DNA from: UBA5972 sp964480735
GTDB lineage: Bacteria; Pseudomonadota; Alphaproteobacteria; Rhodobacterales; Rhodobacteraceae
DNA length: 14,226 nt
NCBI GenBank assembly: GCA_964480735.1
Contig: CAYZQS010000066.1
Coordinates: forward strand, 1-14,226
Reading direction: 5' to 3'
The position numbers were made by a program, and so were the translations under genes. This document shows, one piece after another, positions 6,948-14,179 of this stretch (position 1 is its first letter; each line of letters starts with the position of its first letter). The notes below the pieces were generated by a model. The model had not been told where the DNA came from and ran no database searches. It worked only from the letters and a program-made list of their open reading frames with translations.

Positions 6948-7652
6948 ATGACCATCCACATCGGTGCCAAATCAGGCGATGTTGCCAAAACCGTCCTGAT
7001 GCCGGGCGATCCCTACCGCGCCAAATGGGCGGCAGAGAAATTCCTGTCAGACATCACCTGCACCAATCAGGTGCGCGGCATGCTGGGCTACACCGGCACA
7101 TGGCAGGGCAACCACGTCACCATTCAGGGCTCCGGCATGGGCATGCCGTCCCTTTCCATCTATGTGAACGAACTGATCAAAGATTTCGGCGCCAAAACCA
7201 TCATCCGCATCGGCTCTTGCGGTGGCATGCAGCCCCATGTGGGCATGCGCGACGTCATCATCGCCATGACCGCATCATCCCTGTCCACCCCGTCGCGCGG
7301 CATTTTCAAAGAACTGAATTTCGCCCCCGCCGCTGATTGGTCCCTTCTCAAAGCCGCCGTTGCCGCTTCGGAAAACACCGGCGCCAAAACCCACGTGGGC
7401 GGCATTTACTCCAGCGACGTTTTTTACGATGAACGCCCGGATCTGAACGAACAAATGGTCCGCCACGGCATCCTTGGCGTGGAAATGGAAGCCGCCGAAC
7501 TTTACAACCTCGCCGCCCGCCATTCAATCCGCGCGCTGGCCGTCCTGACCGTCAGCGACCATCTGCAAACCGGCGAGGCGCTGCCACCCGAAGACCGTGA
7601 AACCAGTTTCGCGGATATGGTCGACATCGCGCTACACGCCGCATTTGCCTAG
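6948..7652 (+). CDS. deoD: Purine-nucleoside phosphorylase, DeoD type
   Basis: Cleaves purine (deoxy)ribonucleosides with phosphate to free base and (deoxy)ribose 1-phosphate in cytosolic purine salvage. The 234 residues match the hexameric trimer-of-dimers family, and the active-site residues known from E. coli fall at the same numbers: H4, G20, R24, R43, R87, S90, E179-M180-E181, S203 and D204 (in LMPGDPYRAK, IIRIGSCGGM, GVEMEAAELY and VSDHLQ). D204 indicates activity on 6-amino as well as 6-oxo purines. AAAGGAGA at 6932-6939 is a strong ribosome binding site 8 bases before the ATG. It follows the Rieske oxygenase by 40 bases with no evident promoter between, so the two are probably co-transcribed, an unusual pairing. 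Confidence 0.96.
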   Translation: MTIHIGAKSGDVAKTVLMPGDPYRAKWAAEKFLSDITCTNQVRGMLGYTGTWQGNHVTIQGSGMGMPSLSIYVNELIKDFGAKTIIRIGSCGGMQPHVGMRDVIIAMTASSLSTPSRGIFKELNFAPAADWSLLKAAVAASENTGAKTHVGGIYSSDVFYDERPDLNEQMVRHGILGVEMEAAELYNLAARHSIRALAVLTVSDHLQTGEALPPEDRETSFADMVDIALHAAFA

Positions 7653-7742
7653 AGTCTTTGCAAGCTGAGTGTTTGGGAAGCTTTGTCAAGATGCTCAAAT
7701 GGCTGAGAAAAACCGGTATCAGTTTTGGCAGAAAACTTCTGA

Positions 7743-7765
7743 GCGGAAATTCCTCGATCTTCCGC
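7743..7765. terminator. Weak inverted repeat between convergent deoD and tesA
   Basis: GCGGAA (7743-7748) and TTCCGC (7760-7765) can form a 6-bp stem with an 11-base loop. No clear run of T follows on either strand, so it is at best a weak or factor-assisted terminator. The rest of 7653-7787 is AT-richer than the neighbouring genes, holds repeated AGAAAAAC/AGAAAAC-like words, and contains no credible gene. Confidence 0.25.
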
Positions 7766-7787
7766 GGATTTTGACAGAAGCGCCCGG

Positions 7788-8420
7788 TTAATCCTGCTGT
7801 GCAAGCCGCAGCAATTTAACAACGCTGGGCCCAATTGCCGTTACAATCTCCAATACGCCTGTCGCGTTGGGATGGATATTATCCGCCTGCATGTGCTGTC
7901 GCACCACCACGCCGGGCGTCGTTCGATCCACCACAACACCCAGAAAATTCTCAAAATATAACGTGCCGTATTGTGCTGCCAGTTCAGGATATATGGCGTC
8001 AAACTCCGCTTTGTAATCCGCGCCATAATTGCCCGGTGCTTTCATACCAACTAGCAGCACCGGCAGGCCGCGCTCTGCCGTAATTTCCAAAATACCCGAA
8101 AGATTTTTCCGGGCTGCCGCAGGATCGATCCCGCGCAGCAGGTCATTGCCGCCAAGCGCCACGATCACCCCGTCAACATCCGGCGTCAGTGTCCAGCGCA
8201 GCCGCGCCAGACCGCCCGCCGTTGTGTCACCTGACACACCGGCATTCAGCACCTTAACCTGCTCGCCACGCGCCACCAGCCAGCTTTGCAATTGCGGCAC
8301 AAACCCGTCTTTTTGCGGCAGGCCATACCCGGCCGTCAGGCTGTCACCCAAAGCAACAACCGATACCGTCTGCGCCATCGCACACAGCGGCAGCCACGCA
8401 GTCGCCAAAACCAGCATCAT
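7788..8420 (-). CDS. tesA: TesA-type arylesterase / lysophospholipase (SGNH hydrolase)
   Basis: A secreted or periplasmic GDSL esterase related to E. coli TesA (thioesterase I/protease I/lysophospholipase L1), hydrolysing acyl esters and thioesters. With the ATG at 8420 it has 210 residues, close to TesA. It shows ALGDSLTAGYG (23-33, nucleophile S27), NAGVSGDTTAGG (59-70, G64), LGGND (89-93, N92) and DNIHPN (180-185, D180 and H183), the four SGNH blocks in order. A hydrophobic leader ends in CAMA|Q, a good signal peptidase I site. The ATG pair gives a signal peptide without basic residues and has no clear ribosome binding site; KWSFK is encoded just upstream, but no standard start codon is in frame there except TTG at 8423. 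It is divergent from the ABC transporter genes, as in E. coli. Confidence 0.92.
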   Translation of the reverse strand: MMLVLATAWLPLCAMAQTVSVVALGDSLTAGYGLPQKDGFVPQLQSWLVARGEQVKVLNAGVSGDTTAGGLARLRWTLTPDVDGVIVALGGNDLLRGIDPAAARKNLSGILEITAERGLPVLLVGMKAPGNYGADYKAEFDAIYPELAAQYGTLYFENFLGVVVDRTTPGVVVRQHMQADNIHPNATGVLEIVTAIGPSVVKLLRLAQQD

Positions 8421-8424
8421 CAAC

Positions 8425-8454
8425 TTGAAGGACCACTTTGCAACCCCATATAAG
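8425..8454 (+). promoter_or_regulatory. Promoter of the ybbA-ybbP-like operon
   Basis: TTGAAG (8425-8430), 18 bases, TATAAG (8449-8454); four and five of six positions match the consensus. The start would be near 8461, leaving a leader of about 36 bases with GGAGAA (8485-8490) six bases before the ATG. The -35 element abuts the tesA start codon, so expression of the two directions may interfere. Confidence 0.55.
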
Positions 8455-8496
8455 AGGGCAACCTGCGCTGGCAGGAATAGGGCTGGAGAATGCCGG

Positions 8497-9192
8497 ATGG
8501 CGGAAACGATCATATCTCTGAAAGACGTCAGCCTGACCCTGTCAGGCAACGCCGGACCGGTGGACATTCTGCATAACATATCGCTTAAGATTTCGCGCGG
8601 CGAAACATTGGGGCTGGTGGGGCCGTCAGGATCTGGCAAGTCGTCGCTCCTGATGTTGATGGGTGGTCTGGAAGCCGCCACCGGTGGTTCTGTTATCGCA
8701 GGCGGGCAGGACCTGACCCGCATGAACGAAGACGCCCTCGCGCGGTTCAGGCGCAAACATCTGGCGGTGGTGTTTCAATCGTTTCATCTGATCCCCACAA
8801 TGACTGCTCTTGAAAATGTTGCAACCCCGCTTGAGCTGACCGGGTCGCCGGACGCTTTTGCGCGTGCCTCCGCTGAACTTGACGCGGTTGGGCTTGGTGC
8901 GCGGCAGGATCACTATCCTGCACAGCTTTCCGGCGGCGAGCAACAGCGCGTGGCGCTGGCCCGCGCGGCCGCACCCCGGCCCGATATTTTGCTGGCCGAT
9001 GAACCAACCGGCAATCTGGACGAGTCCACCGGCCAAGGCATCATGGATTTGCTTTTTGAACTGCGCGACAACCACGGCACCACCATCATCCTTGTCACCC
9101 ATGCACCGGAACTGGCGGCCAAATGTGACCGGGTGATCAATCTGCGCGACGGTCGCATTGATCCTGACCGCCACGCCAGAGCCGCTGAATGA
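8497..9192 (+). CDS. ybbA: ABC transporter ATP-binding protein, YbbA/LolD type
   Basis: ATPase subunit of a type VII (MacB/LolD-like) ABC system that pairs with an FtsX-type permease. The 231 residues contain Walker A GPSGSGKS (42-49), the Q-loop at Q94 (VVFQSFHLIP), signature LSGGEQQ (144-150), Walker B ILLADEP (164-170) followed by TGNLD, and the switch H202. The frame is open far upstream, but the ATG at 8497 has GGAGAA six bases before it and gives the family length; upstream sequence is tesA antisense. The stop overlaps the permease start in ATGA, implying translational coupling. Position next to tesA and the permease partner favour YbbA over LolD or FtsE. The physiological substrate of YbbAP is not settled; lipid or hydrophobic-compound handling is an inference from tesA. 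Confidence 0.93.
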   Translation: MAETIISLKDVSLTLSGNAGPVDILHNISLKISRGETLGLVGPSGSGKSSLLMLMGGLEAATGGSVIAGGQDLTRMNEDALARFRRKHLAVVFQSFHLIPTMTALENVATPLELTGSPDAFARASAELDAVGLGARQDHYPAQLSGGEQQRVALARAAAPRPDILLADEPTGNLDESTGQGIMDLLFELRDNHGTTIILVTHAPELAAKCDRVINLRDGRIDPDRHARAAE

Positions 9193-11456
9193 GCCTGACC
9201 GCCGCCGCCCGAATTGCCCGGCGCGAACTGCGTGGCGGTCTTCGCGGCTTCAAAATATTTCTGGCCTGTCTGACCCTTGGCGTCGGTGCGATTGCCGCTG
9301 TCGGTTCGGTCCGCGTTTCCATTCAGGACGGCCTCAGCCGCGAGGGCGCGGTGCTTTTGGGTGGTGACGCCGAGATGCACTTCACCTACCGCTACGCGCT
9401 GCCTCGGGAACGCGCGTGGATGGCGGATAACGCAACGCAGGTTTCCGAAATGGTCGATTTCCGCTCGATGGCGGTTGTCACCAGAGACGGCAACGCGGAA
9501 CGCGGATTGGCGCAGGTTAAAGCGGTAGACAATTTTTATCCACTTTACGGCAGCGTTGGCCTGACGCCTGAAATGCCACTGGAAACCGCATTGGCACAAT
9601 CGGGTGATATATATGGCGCCGTGATGCAACAGGTGCTGATTGACCGGCTGGACCTGTCTGTCGGTGACATATTTTCCCTTGGCAGTGTAAAGTTTCGCCT
9701 GACCGCCGCCCTGAGCCGCGAACCTGACAACGGCGGCACGGGTTTTTCACTGGGACCGAAAATAATTGTGCTGGCAAAAGCACTGGCGGGCTCGGGTCTG
9801 CTGGAACCGGGGTCGTTGTTTGATACCCATTACCGTTTGCAACTGGCCGATGGCGCGGACCTGCAGCAACTGGAAGACCGCGCCACCGAACTGTTTCGCG
9901 ACACCGGCCTGCGTTGGCGTGACAAACGAAACGGCGCACCCGGGGTGGAACGGTTTGTAGAGCGTATTGGTTCGTTTTTGGTGCTGGTTGGGCTTGCCGG
10001 TCTGGCAGTTGGCGGCATTGGCGTGTCCGCCGCCGTTCGTGCCTATCTGGACAGCAAAACCACGGTGATTGCTACGCTGAAATCACTTGGGGCGGACGGG
10101 CGCACGATCTTTCAGACATATTTTCTGCAGATTGGCGTTCTGACGCTGGTGGGCGTCGCGCTGGGCATGGCCCTTGGCGCTGTGGCCCCGCTGGCGCTTG
10201 CCCCGGTCATTCAGGCGCAATTGCCTGTGCCCGCCGCCATCAGCCTGCAACCGGCGCCGCTGCTGGAGGCCGGGCTTTACGGCATCCTGACCGCGCTGTT
10301 GTTTACCCTTTGGCCGCTNNNNNNNNNNNNNNNNNNNNNNNNNNNNNNNNNNNNNNNNNNNNNNNNNNNNNNNNNNNNNNNNNNNNNNNNNNNNNNNNNN
10401 NNNNNNNNNNNNNNNNNNGTTGGCCAGATTGACGCCAACCTGCGCGGTGCGATCGAACGTGACCTGCCCGAAGTGGCCCCGGCCTATTTCTTTATCGACA
10501 TTCAGAATGATCAGTTGCCGGGGTTTTTGGACCGTGTGAACGCCGACACCAGAGTAAGTCGCGTGGACACGGCACCCATGCTGCGCGGTGTCTTGACCCG
10601 GATCAACAGCCGTCCCGCCCGCGAGGTTGCCGGTGATCACTGGGTCATCACCGGGGACCGGGGCATCACCTATTCAGATGAGCCGCCAAAAAACTCCAGT
10701 GTCACGCAGGGTGACTGGTGGCCAAAGGATTATACCGGCCCGCCGCTTGTCAGTTTTGCTGAAGAAGAGGCGCTGGAACTGGGACTTAAGATCGGTGACG
10801 ACATCACCCTTAATATCCTTGGCCGTGACATCACCGCAAAAATCGTAAATTTCCGCGTGGTGGATTTTTCCGACGCCAGCATCAATTTTGTGCTGACCCT
10901 AAATCCCGGCGCATTGGCTGGTGCACCGCACACCCTCATCGCCACGGTATACGCCACCAAAGAGGCCGAGGCCCCCTTGTTGCGCGACGTCGCAACGGCC
11001 TTTCCAAACATCACCGCCATTCGGGTGCGCGACGCGATTGCGCGGGTGTCAACAGCGCTGAAAGGCATCGCGGCGGCCACCTCTTACGGTGCTGCGGCTA
11101 CCCTGTTGACGGGTTTTGTGGTGTTGATCGGTGCCGCCGCCGCGGGCGAACCGGCGCGGGTGTTTGAAGCGGCGGTCCTGAAAACCGTGGGTGCCGAGCG
11201 CCGACGCATCCTTGCCAGTTTTGCGCTGCGGTCTGCCATTCTTGGCGGGTCCGCCGGGTTGGTGGCCATCGGGGCAGGTGCGCTGGCCGGTTGGGCGGTG
11301 ATGACCTTTGTGATGGACGCGGCCTATAGATTTGAACCGGTCACGGCTGTTGCCATCGTTATTGGCGGTGCGTCCGCCACATTGATATCCGGCCTGATTT
11401 TCGCCTGGCGTCCGCTGGCAACCCGCCCGGCGCAGGTGCTGCGCAGCAGCGAATAA
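9189..11456 (+). CDS. ybbP: FtsX-like ABC permease, YbbP type (contains a sequence gap)
   Basis: Inner-membrane permease partner of the preceding ATPase. Visible length is 755 residues. One membrane helix lies near 21-42 (FKIFLACLTLGVGAIAAVGS), followed by a large periplasmic domain, a helix cluster near 255-376 (VLVGLAGLAVGGIGVSAAV; IGVLTLVGVALGMALGAV; YGILTALLFTLWP), then the 100-N run, a second periplasmic domain (about 411-630) and three C-terminal helices (about 635-745) ending RPAQVLRSSE. The duplicated FtsX-domain layout with about ten helices is the YbbP type and not the four-helix FtsX, LolC or MacB type. Family members are, as I recall, about 830-850 residues, so roughly 100 residues including helices are probably missing in the gap. 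The start codon overlaps the ATPase stop by four bases. Confidence 0.92.
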   Translation: MSLTAAARIARRELRGGLRGFKIFLACLTLGVGAIAAVGSVRVSIQDGLSREGAVLLGGDAEMHFTYRYALPRERAWMADNATQVSEMVDFRSMAVVTRDGNAERGLAQVKAVDNFYPLYGSVGLTPEMPLETALAQSGDIYGAVMQQVLIDRLDLSVGDIFSLGSVKFRLTAALSREPDNGGTGFSLGPKIIVLAKALAGSGLLEPGSLFDTHYRLQLADGADLQQLEDRATELFRDTGLRWRDKRNGAPGVERFVERIGSFLVLVGLAGLAVGGIGVSAAVRAYLDSKTTVIATLKSLGADGRTIFQTYFLQIGVLTLVGVALGMALGAVAPLALAPVIQAQLPVPAAISLQPAPLLEAGLYGILTALLFTLWPXXXXXXXXXXXXXXXXXXXXXXXXXXXXXXXXXXVGQIDANLRGAIERDLPEVAPAYFFIDIQNDQLPGFLDRVNADTRVSRVDTAPMLRGVLTRINSRPAREVAGDHWVITGDRGITYSDEPPKNSSVTQGDWWPKDYTGPPLVSFAEEEALELGLKIGDDITLNILGRDITAKIVNFRVVDFSDASINFVLTLNPGALAGAPHTLIATVYATKEAEAPLLRDVATAFPNITAIRVRDAIARVSTALKGIAAATSYGAAATLLTGFVVLIGAAAAGEPARVFEAAVLKTVGAERRRILASFALRSAILGGSAGLVAIGAGALAGWAVMTFVMDAAYRFEPVTAVAIVIGGASATLISGLIFAWRPLATRPAQVLRSSE
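10319..10418. other. 100-N gap inside the permease gene
   Basis: Exactly 100 unknown bases between TALLFTLWP and VGQIDANLRGAIERDLPE. The frame matches on both sides. In YbbP-type permeases this interval holds two further membrane helices and a loop, about 130 residues, so the run is likely a placeholder shorter than the missing sequence. Confidence 0.88.
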
Positions 11457-11464
11457 CGGGCTGC

Positions 11465-11493
11465 TTGACATTCGGTAAGTGATAACTTACCGT
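11465..11493 (+). promoter_or_regulatory. Putative promoter of the arsR-SRPBCC operon
   Basis: A perfect TTGACA (11465-11470) lies just after the permease gene. With 17-base spacing the -10 would be TACCGT (11488-11493), a weak match. Transcription would then begin at about 11499-11501, at the start codon itself, and no Shine-Dalgarno sequence precedes the ATG, so the messenger may be leaderless. Confidence 0.45.
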
Positions 11494-11508
11494 AAGTCAT
11501 GACTTACG
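11473..11508. promoter_or_regulatory. Two abutting palindromes over promoter and start codon (candidate autoregulatory operators)
   Basis: Site 1 (11473-11492) is CGGTAAGT-GATA-ACTTACCG with perfect 8-bp arms. Site 2 (11491-11508), CGTAAGTCATGACTTACG, is a perfect 18-base palindrome that contains the ATG at 11499-11501. Both share GTAAGT/ACTTAC half-sites, and equivalent half-sites are 17 bases apart. Binding here would cover the -10 region and transcription start, as expected for repression by the ArsR-type protein encoded immediately downstream. Confidence 0.75.
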
Positions 11509-11816
11509 CAGAAATATTGACAGCACTGGCGGACCCAACCCGCCGCGCGATTTTAGAGGATCTTCGCGCCTGCCCTCTGCCGGTCGCCCGTCTTGCGGAA
11601 AATCGCCCGGTCAGCCGTCCCGCCGTTTCACAACACCTGAAAGTGCTGGAAAGCGCGGGGCTGGTTCAAGCCACCGCAAAAGGCACATCGCGGCTGTACC
11701 GGGTAACACCCGACGGGCTTGGACCGTTAAAAACCTATCTTGAAGACGTCTGGGGCGACATTCTGAATTCCTTTGCCAACGAAATTAAAAACCAAATGGA
11801 GACTGAAAATGGTTGA
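11499..11816 (+). CDS. ArsR-family winged-helix transcriptional repressor
   Basis: A small DNA-binding protein (105 residues) of the ArsR/SmtB fold, expected to act as a dimeric repressor of its own operon. It begins MTYAEILTALADPTRRAILE, the typical N-terminal helix, and the recognition region VSRPAVSQHLKVLESAGLV (38-56) is followed by the wing KGTSRLYRVT (61-70). The ELCVCDL metal-site motif is absent (the only cysteine is C25), so this is probably not a metal sensor; it resembles the ArsR proteins paired with AHSA1-like genes. The start was chosen because it lies inside a perfect palindrome and fits the family; there is no ribosome binding site. It overlaps the next gene by 8 bases. The effector is unknown. 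Confidence 0.92.
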   Translation: MTYAEILTALADPTRRAILEDLRACPLPVARLAENRPVSRPAVSQHLKVLESAGLVQATAKGTSRLYRVTPDGLGPLKTYLEDVWGDILNSFANEIKNQMETENG

Positions 11817-12270
11817 TGCCGTCGTTAAGACAATAGACGTGCCCTGCACCCCCAAAACCGCATTCGAAATCTTCACCCGCGACATGGGCAAATGGTGGCC
11901 ACGGGACAAGCATTCCGTGTCGGCCATGTCCGGTGAAACAGCAAAATCAGTTACAATGGAGCCCCACGTTGGCGGCGCGGTAACTGAAATCGGCTACGAC
12001 GGCACCAATCACAATTGGGGCTCGGTCAAAGATTTCGATCCGCACAGCCATCTGGCATTGCTGTGGCACATCAACAAACCGGCGGACCAGGCCACGCTGG
12101 TTGACGTCAATTTTGACGCTGCCGACAGCGGAACGCGCGTGACGCTAAAACACCACGGCTGGGAAGTGCTTGGCGAAGAGGCCCAGGGCCAGCGCGATGG
12201 GTACAACGCCGGCTGGGTGTTTGTGTTTGAAACCAAGTTCGCACAGGCCTGCGAGACGGTCAACGCCTGA
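11809..12270 (+). CDS. SRPBCC (AHSA1/START-like) domain protein
   Basis: A 153-residue protein with the helix-grip fold that binds hydrophobic ligands. It begins MVDAVVKTIDVPCTPKTAFE, and the pattern AFEIFTRDMGKWWPRDKHSV (18-37) is characteristic of this AHSA1 subgroup, followed by alternating strands and a long C-terminal helix (about 128-150, GYNAGWVFVFETKFAQACE). The frame is open 12 codons earlier, but ATG 11809 has GGAGA (11798-11802) six bases upstream and overlaps the arsR stop by 8 bases, indicating coupled translation. ArsR-plus-SRPBCC operons are common; the ligand or function of this one is unknown. It ends 9 bases from the convergent aldehyde dehydrogenase gene, with no terminator between. 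Confidence 0.9.
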   Translation: MVDAVVKTIDVPCTPKTAFEIFTRDMGKWWPRDKHSVSAMSGETAKSVTMEPHVGGAVTEIGYDGTNHNWGSVKDFDPHSHLALLWHINKPADQATLVDVNFDAADSGTRVTLKHHGWEVLGEEAQGQRDGYNAGWVFVFETKFAQACETVNA

Positions 12271-12279
12271 TCCGGTCCG

Positions 12280-14016
12280 CTATCCCAAAAGCGCGTGATA
12301 GAAAATCGCCGGAATTTTCAGGAAGCTCGGACGATGCTGAAATCTGGTCAGCACCCTGCCAATCTGCGTTTGCCGTTTGTTGGTGATGAACCACGGCGGA
12401 CGTGGCAACAGGGTGATCCCGCCGCTTAACAAATTGCGCGGGAATGGCCGGAAGGGTGCTGTAACCACCGTGCGCTCGGGCCGGTCAAACATAAATGAAT
12501 TATGCACAAATCCGATGCCACTGCCCACGTCCTTGGGCGTATGCCCGGGGAATGCGCCCCACGGAACTTGCGCGGAAAGAAATCCAAGACCTGTCCAGGC
12601 GTTGACCGCAATCGTGCCAAACTCCAGCGCCAGCAGTATCTCGTCAAACTTCTTTTTGCCAATTTTGCGCCTGGTGGACGGATGGATCAGGATATTGGCC
12701 CCCAAGGTGCCATAAAGCTGATCATTGGCGTATTTGACCGCCGCGCGCAGATAGGCTTCGGCGTCGGCTGCATCGATCTTGTAGGTGCTCATGGCCGGTG
12801 CAAAAACTTCGGTGGTCTCAAAGTACCGGTCAGGCGCATCCGCCATCGGTGCAATCACACAAGCCTCGGACGCGGGGCGCTTAAAATTGACAATATTTTT
12901 TGCGTGCTGCGCAAAATCTTGCATGCGATTTTCTGCACCGGGATAATACAGCCCGCGACCGGGTGCCGCGCTCATCACACTTTGGATACGGTCCACCAAA
13001 ACATCCGATTTGTCCCAGCTTTCGGGCAGGATCAGCATCTGGCAGGCGATGCAGTTAAACCCGGAATTATGCAGTTTCTGGGTGGCGATCTGTTCCGCCT
13101 GAAAAGTAATGTCGGCATTGCTCCACGGCCCCGGCACCACAATGACCGGCCCGACGCCGCCCAGTTCTGACGTTATGCGCCGGGTGTTTACGGGCGTGTT
13201 GGCCTTCTTGTTCTTTGCCCCCACAGCCCCGGCACCCCAGACAATGGCGTCGTGAGACGTGGCGGCCCCGGTAATGTGAATTTCCTCGACATCCGCGTGG
13301 TTACACAGATACGCACCCTCCGCTACGCCACCGGTGACAAACCGTACCGCACCGCGTTTGATCAGCGATCTGAACGTGGCTTCAAAAAATCCGATCAGAT
13401 ATTCATTGACCGGATTCATCTTGACGATCACCACTTGATTTTCTTGAAATAGCTTTTGAAAACAATCCAGTATAGGAATTGACGCAATATTGCCCGCGCC
13501 CAAAATCAGGGCGATTTTGCCCTTTCTTTCACCGGCTGGCAGGTCGTATCCGCCGGCGGTGTGTTTGGCCAGATTGCCAACGTTCACACCCTTTTGCATC
13601 CACACTTCGGCTGACACTCCCGACAGCAACAATCGGTCCCAAATGGAATGGGGCACCACGCGAACCGCGGTCTGCCCGCTGGACAACTGCCGCTTGGGCA
13701 AGCCGTTCAAAAACGTCTTTCCGTCCATTTTAGAGATCGTTTCGATCAAACCGTTGCAGGCCGACATCACCGCGTAAGGTCCAGACAGCCACTCTTCGCC
13801 AACCAAAGAGGAATTGTCAGGTATCTGCTTTTGTCTTGCAGCTTCGCTTACCCAATCCTGTGATACCGCCATCAGATCGTTTTTGATTTCAGACAGGATC
13901 GCAACACGTTCCAAATTGCCGGTCTGCGCCCAGTCATCCCGGGCGGCGCGCAACTCTGCAAGTGCACTGTCCAACTGTGAAAATACCGGTGCGGTTTTTG
14001 ATTTTGCCTGGGCCAT
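12280..14016 (-). CDS. Aldehyde dehydrogenase family protein, long form
   Basis: An NAD(P)-dependent aldehyde dehydrogenase-fold protein of 578 residues, against about 480-500 for typical members. Expected landmarks are present: cofactor-binding VVIVKMNP (195-202, K199), HITGAATSHDAI (247-258), general base E284 in SELGG, nucleophile C322 in NSGFNCIAC (317-325, aligning with Cys302 of ALDH2), and E403-V-F405 (TTEVFAP). The C-terminal about 70 residues after FVHNSFMF (503-510), rich in PFRPFPRN and PRPPWF, are an extension beyond the usual end. The start at 14016 follows AAGGAAAG by about 6 bases; upstream in-frame ATG (14052) and TTG (14058) are less well placed. Substrate is not identifiable; the low similarity around the substrate channel argues against naming it. 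It is convergent with the SRPBCC gene. Confidence 0.88.
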   Translation of the reverse strand: MAQAKSKTAPVFSQLDSALAELRAARDDWAQTGNLERVAILSEIKNDLMAVSQDWVSEAARQKQIPDNSSLVGEEWLSGPYAVMSACNGLIETISKMDGKTFLNGLPKRQLSSGQTAVRVVPHSIWDRLLLSGVSAEVWMQKGVNVGNLAKHTAGGYDLPAGERKGKIALILGAGNIASIPILDCFQKLFQENQVVIVKMNPVNEYLIGFFEATFRSLIKRGAVRFVTGGVAEGAYLCNHADVEEIHITGAATSHDAIVWGAGAVGAKNKKANTPVNTRRITSELGGVGPVIVVPGPWSNADITFQAEQIATQKLHNSGFNCIACQMLILPESWDKSDVLVDRIQSVMSAAPGRGLYYPGAENRMQDFAQHAKNIVNFKRPASEACVIAPMADAPDRYFETTEVFAPAMSTYKIDAADAEAYLRAAVKYANDQLYGTLGANILIHPSTRRKIGKKKFDEILLALEFGTIAVNAWTGLGFLSAQVPWGAFPGHTPKDVGSGIGFVHNSFMFDRPERTVVTAPFRPFPRNLLSGGITLLPRPPWFITNKRQTQIGRVLTRFQHRPSFLKIPAIFYHALLG

Positions 14017-14062
14017 CGAATGCTTTCCTTCCACTTGCGCAGGTTGAACCATCGTCAAAACA

Positions 14063-14079
14063 CTGCCCGCTGCAGGCAG
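14063..14079 (-). terminator. Possible hairpin terminator after the tRNA gene
   Basis: CTGCC and GGCAG pair around a 7-base loop, followed on the minus strand by TGTTTTG. The stem is short and the T-run broken; it lies about 100 bases past the tRNA 3' end and just before the aldehyde dehydrogenase start. The rest of 14017-14179 shows no gene and no convincing promoter. Confidence 0.25.
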
Positions 14080-14179
14080 AAAGACACTTCAACCAGATAA
14101 TTGCAAGTCACAGCGGCGTTGGAGTGAACTGACGCCTCGGAATCGCGTTGAAATGGGTGGTGGTAAAATATTCGAATTT

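Noticed and set aside
8029..8496. N-terminal extension of the ABC ATPase in the open frame upstream of 8497
   Set aside because: The extension is antisense to tesA, and the ATG at 8497 has a proper ribosome binding site and gives the family length.
8421..8756. N-terminal extension of tesA up to 8756 on the minus strand
   Set aside because: It is antisense to the start of the ATPase gene, and the signal peptide begins at the ATG pair at 8420/8417.
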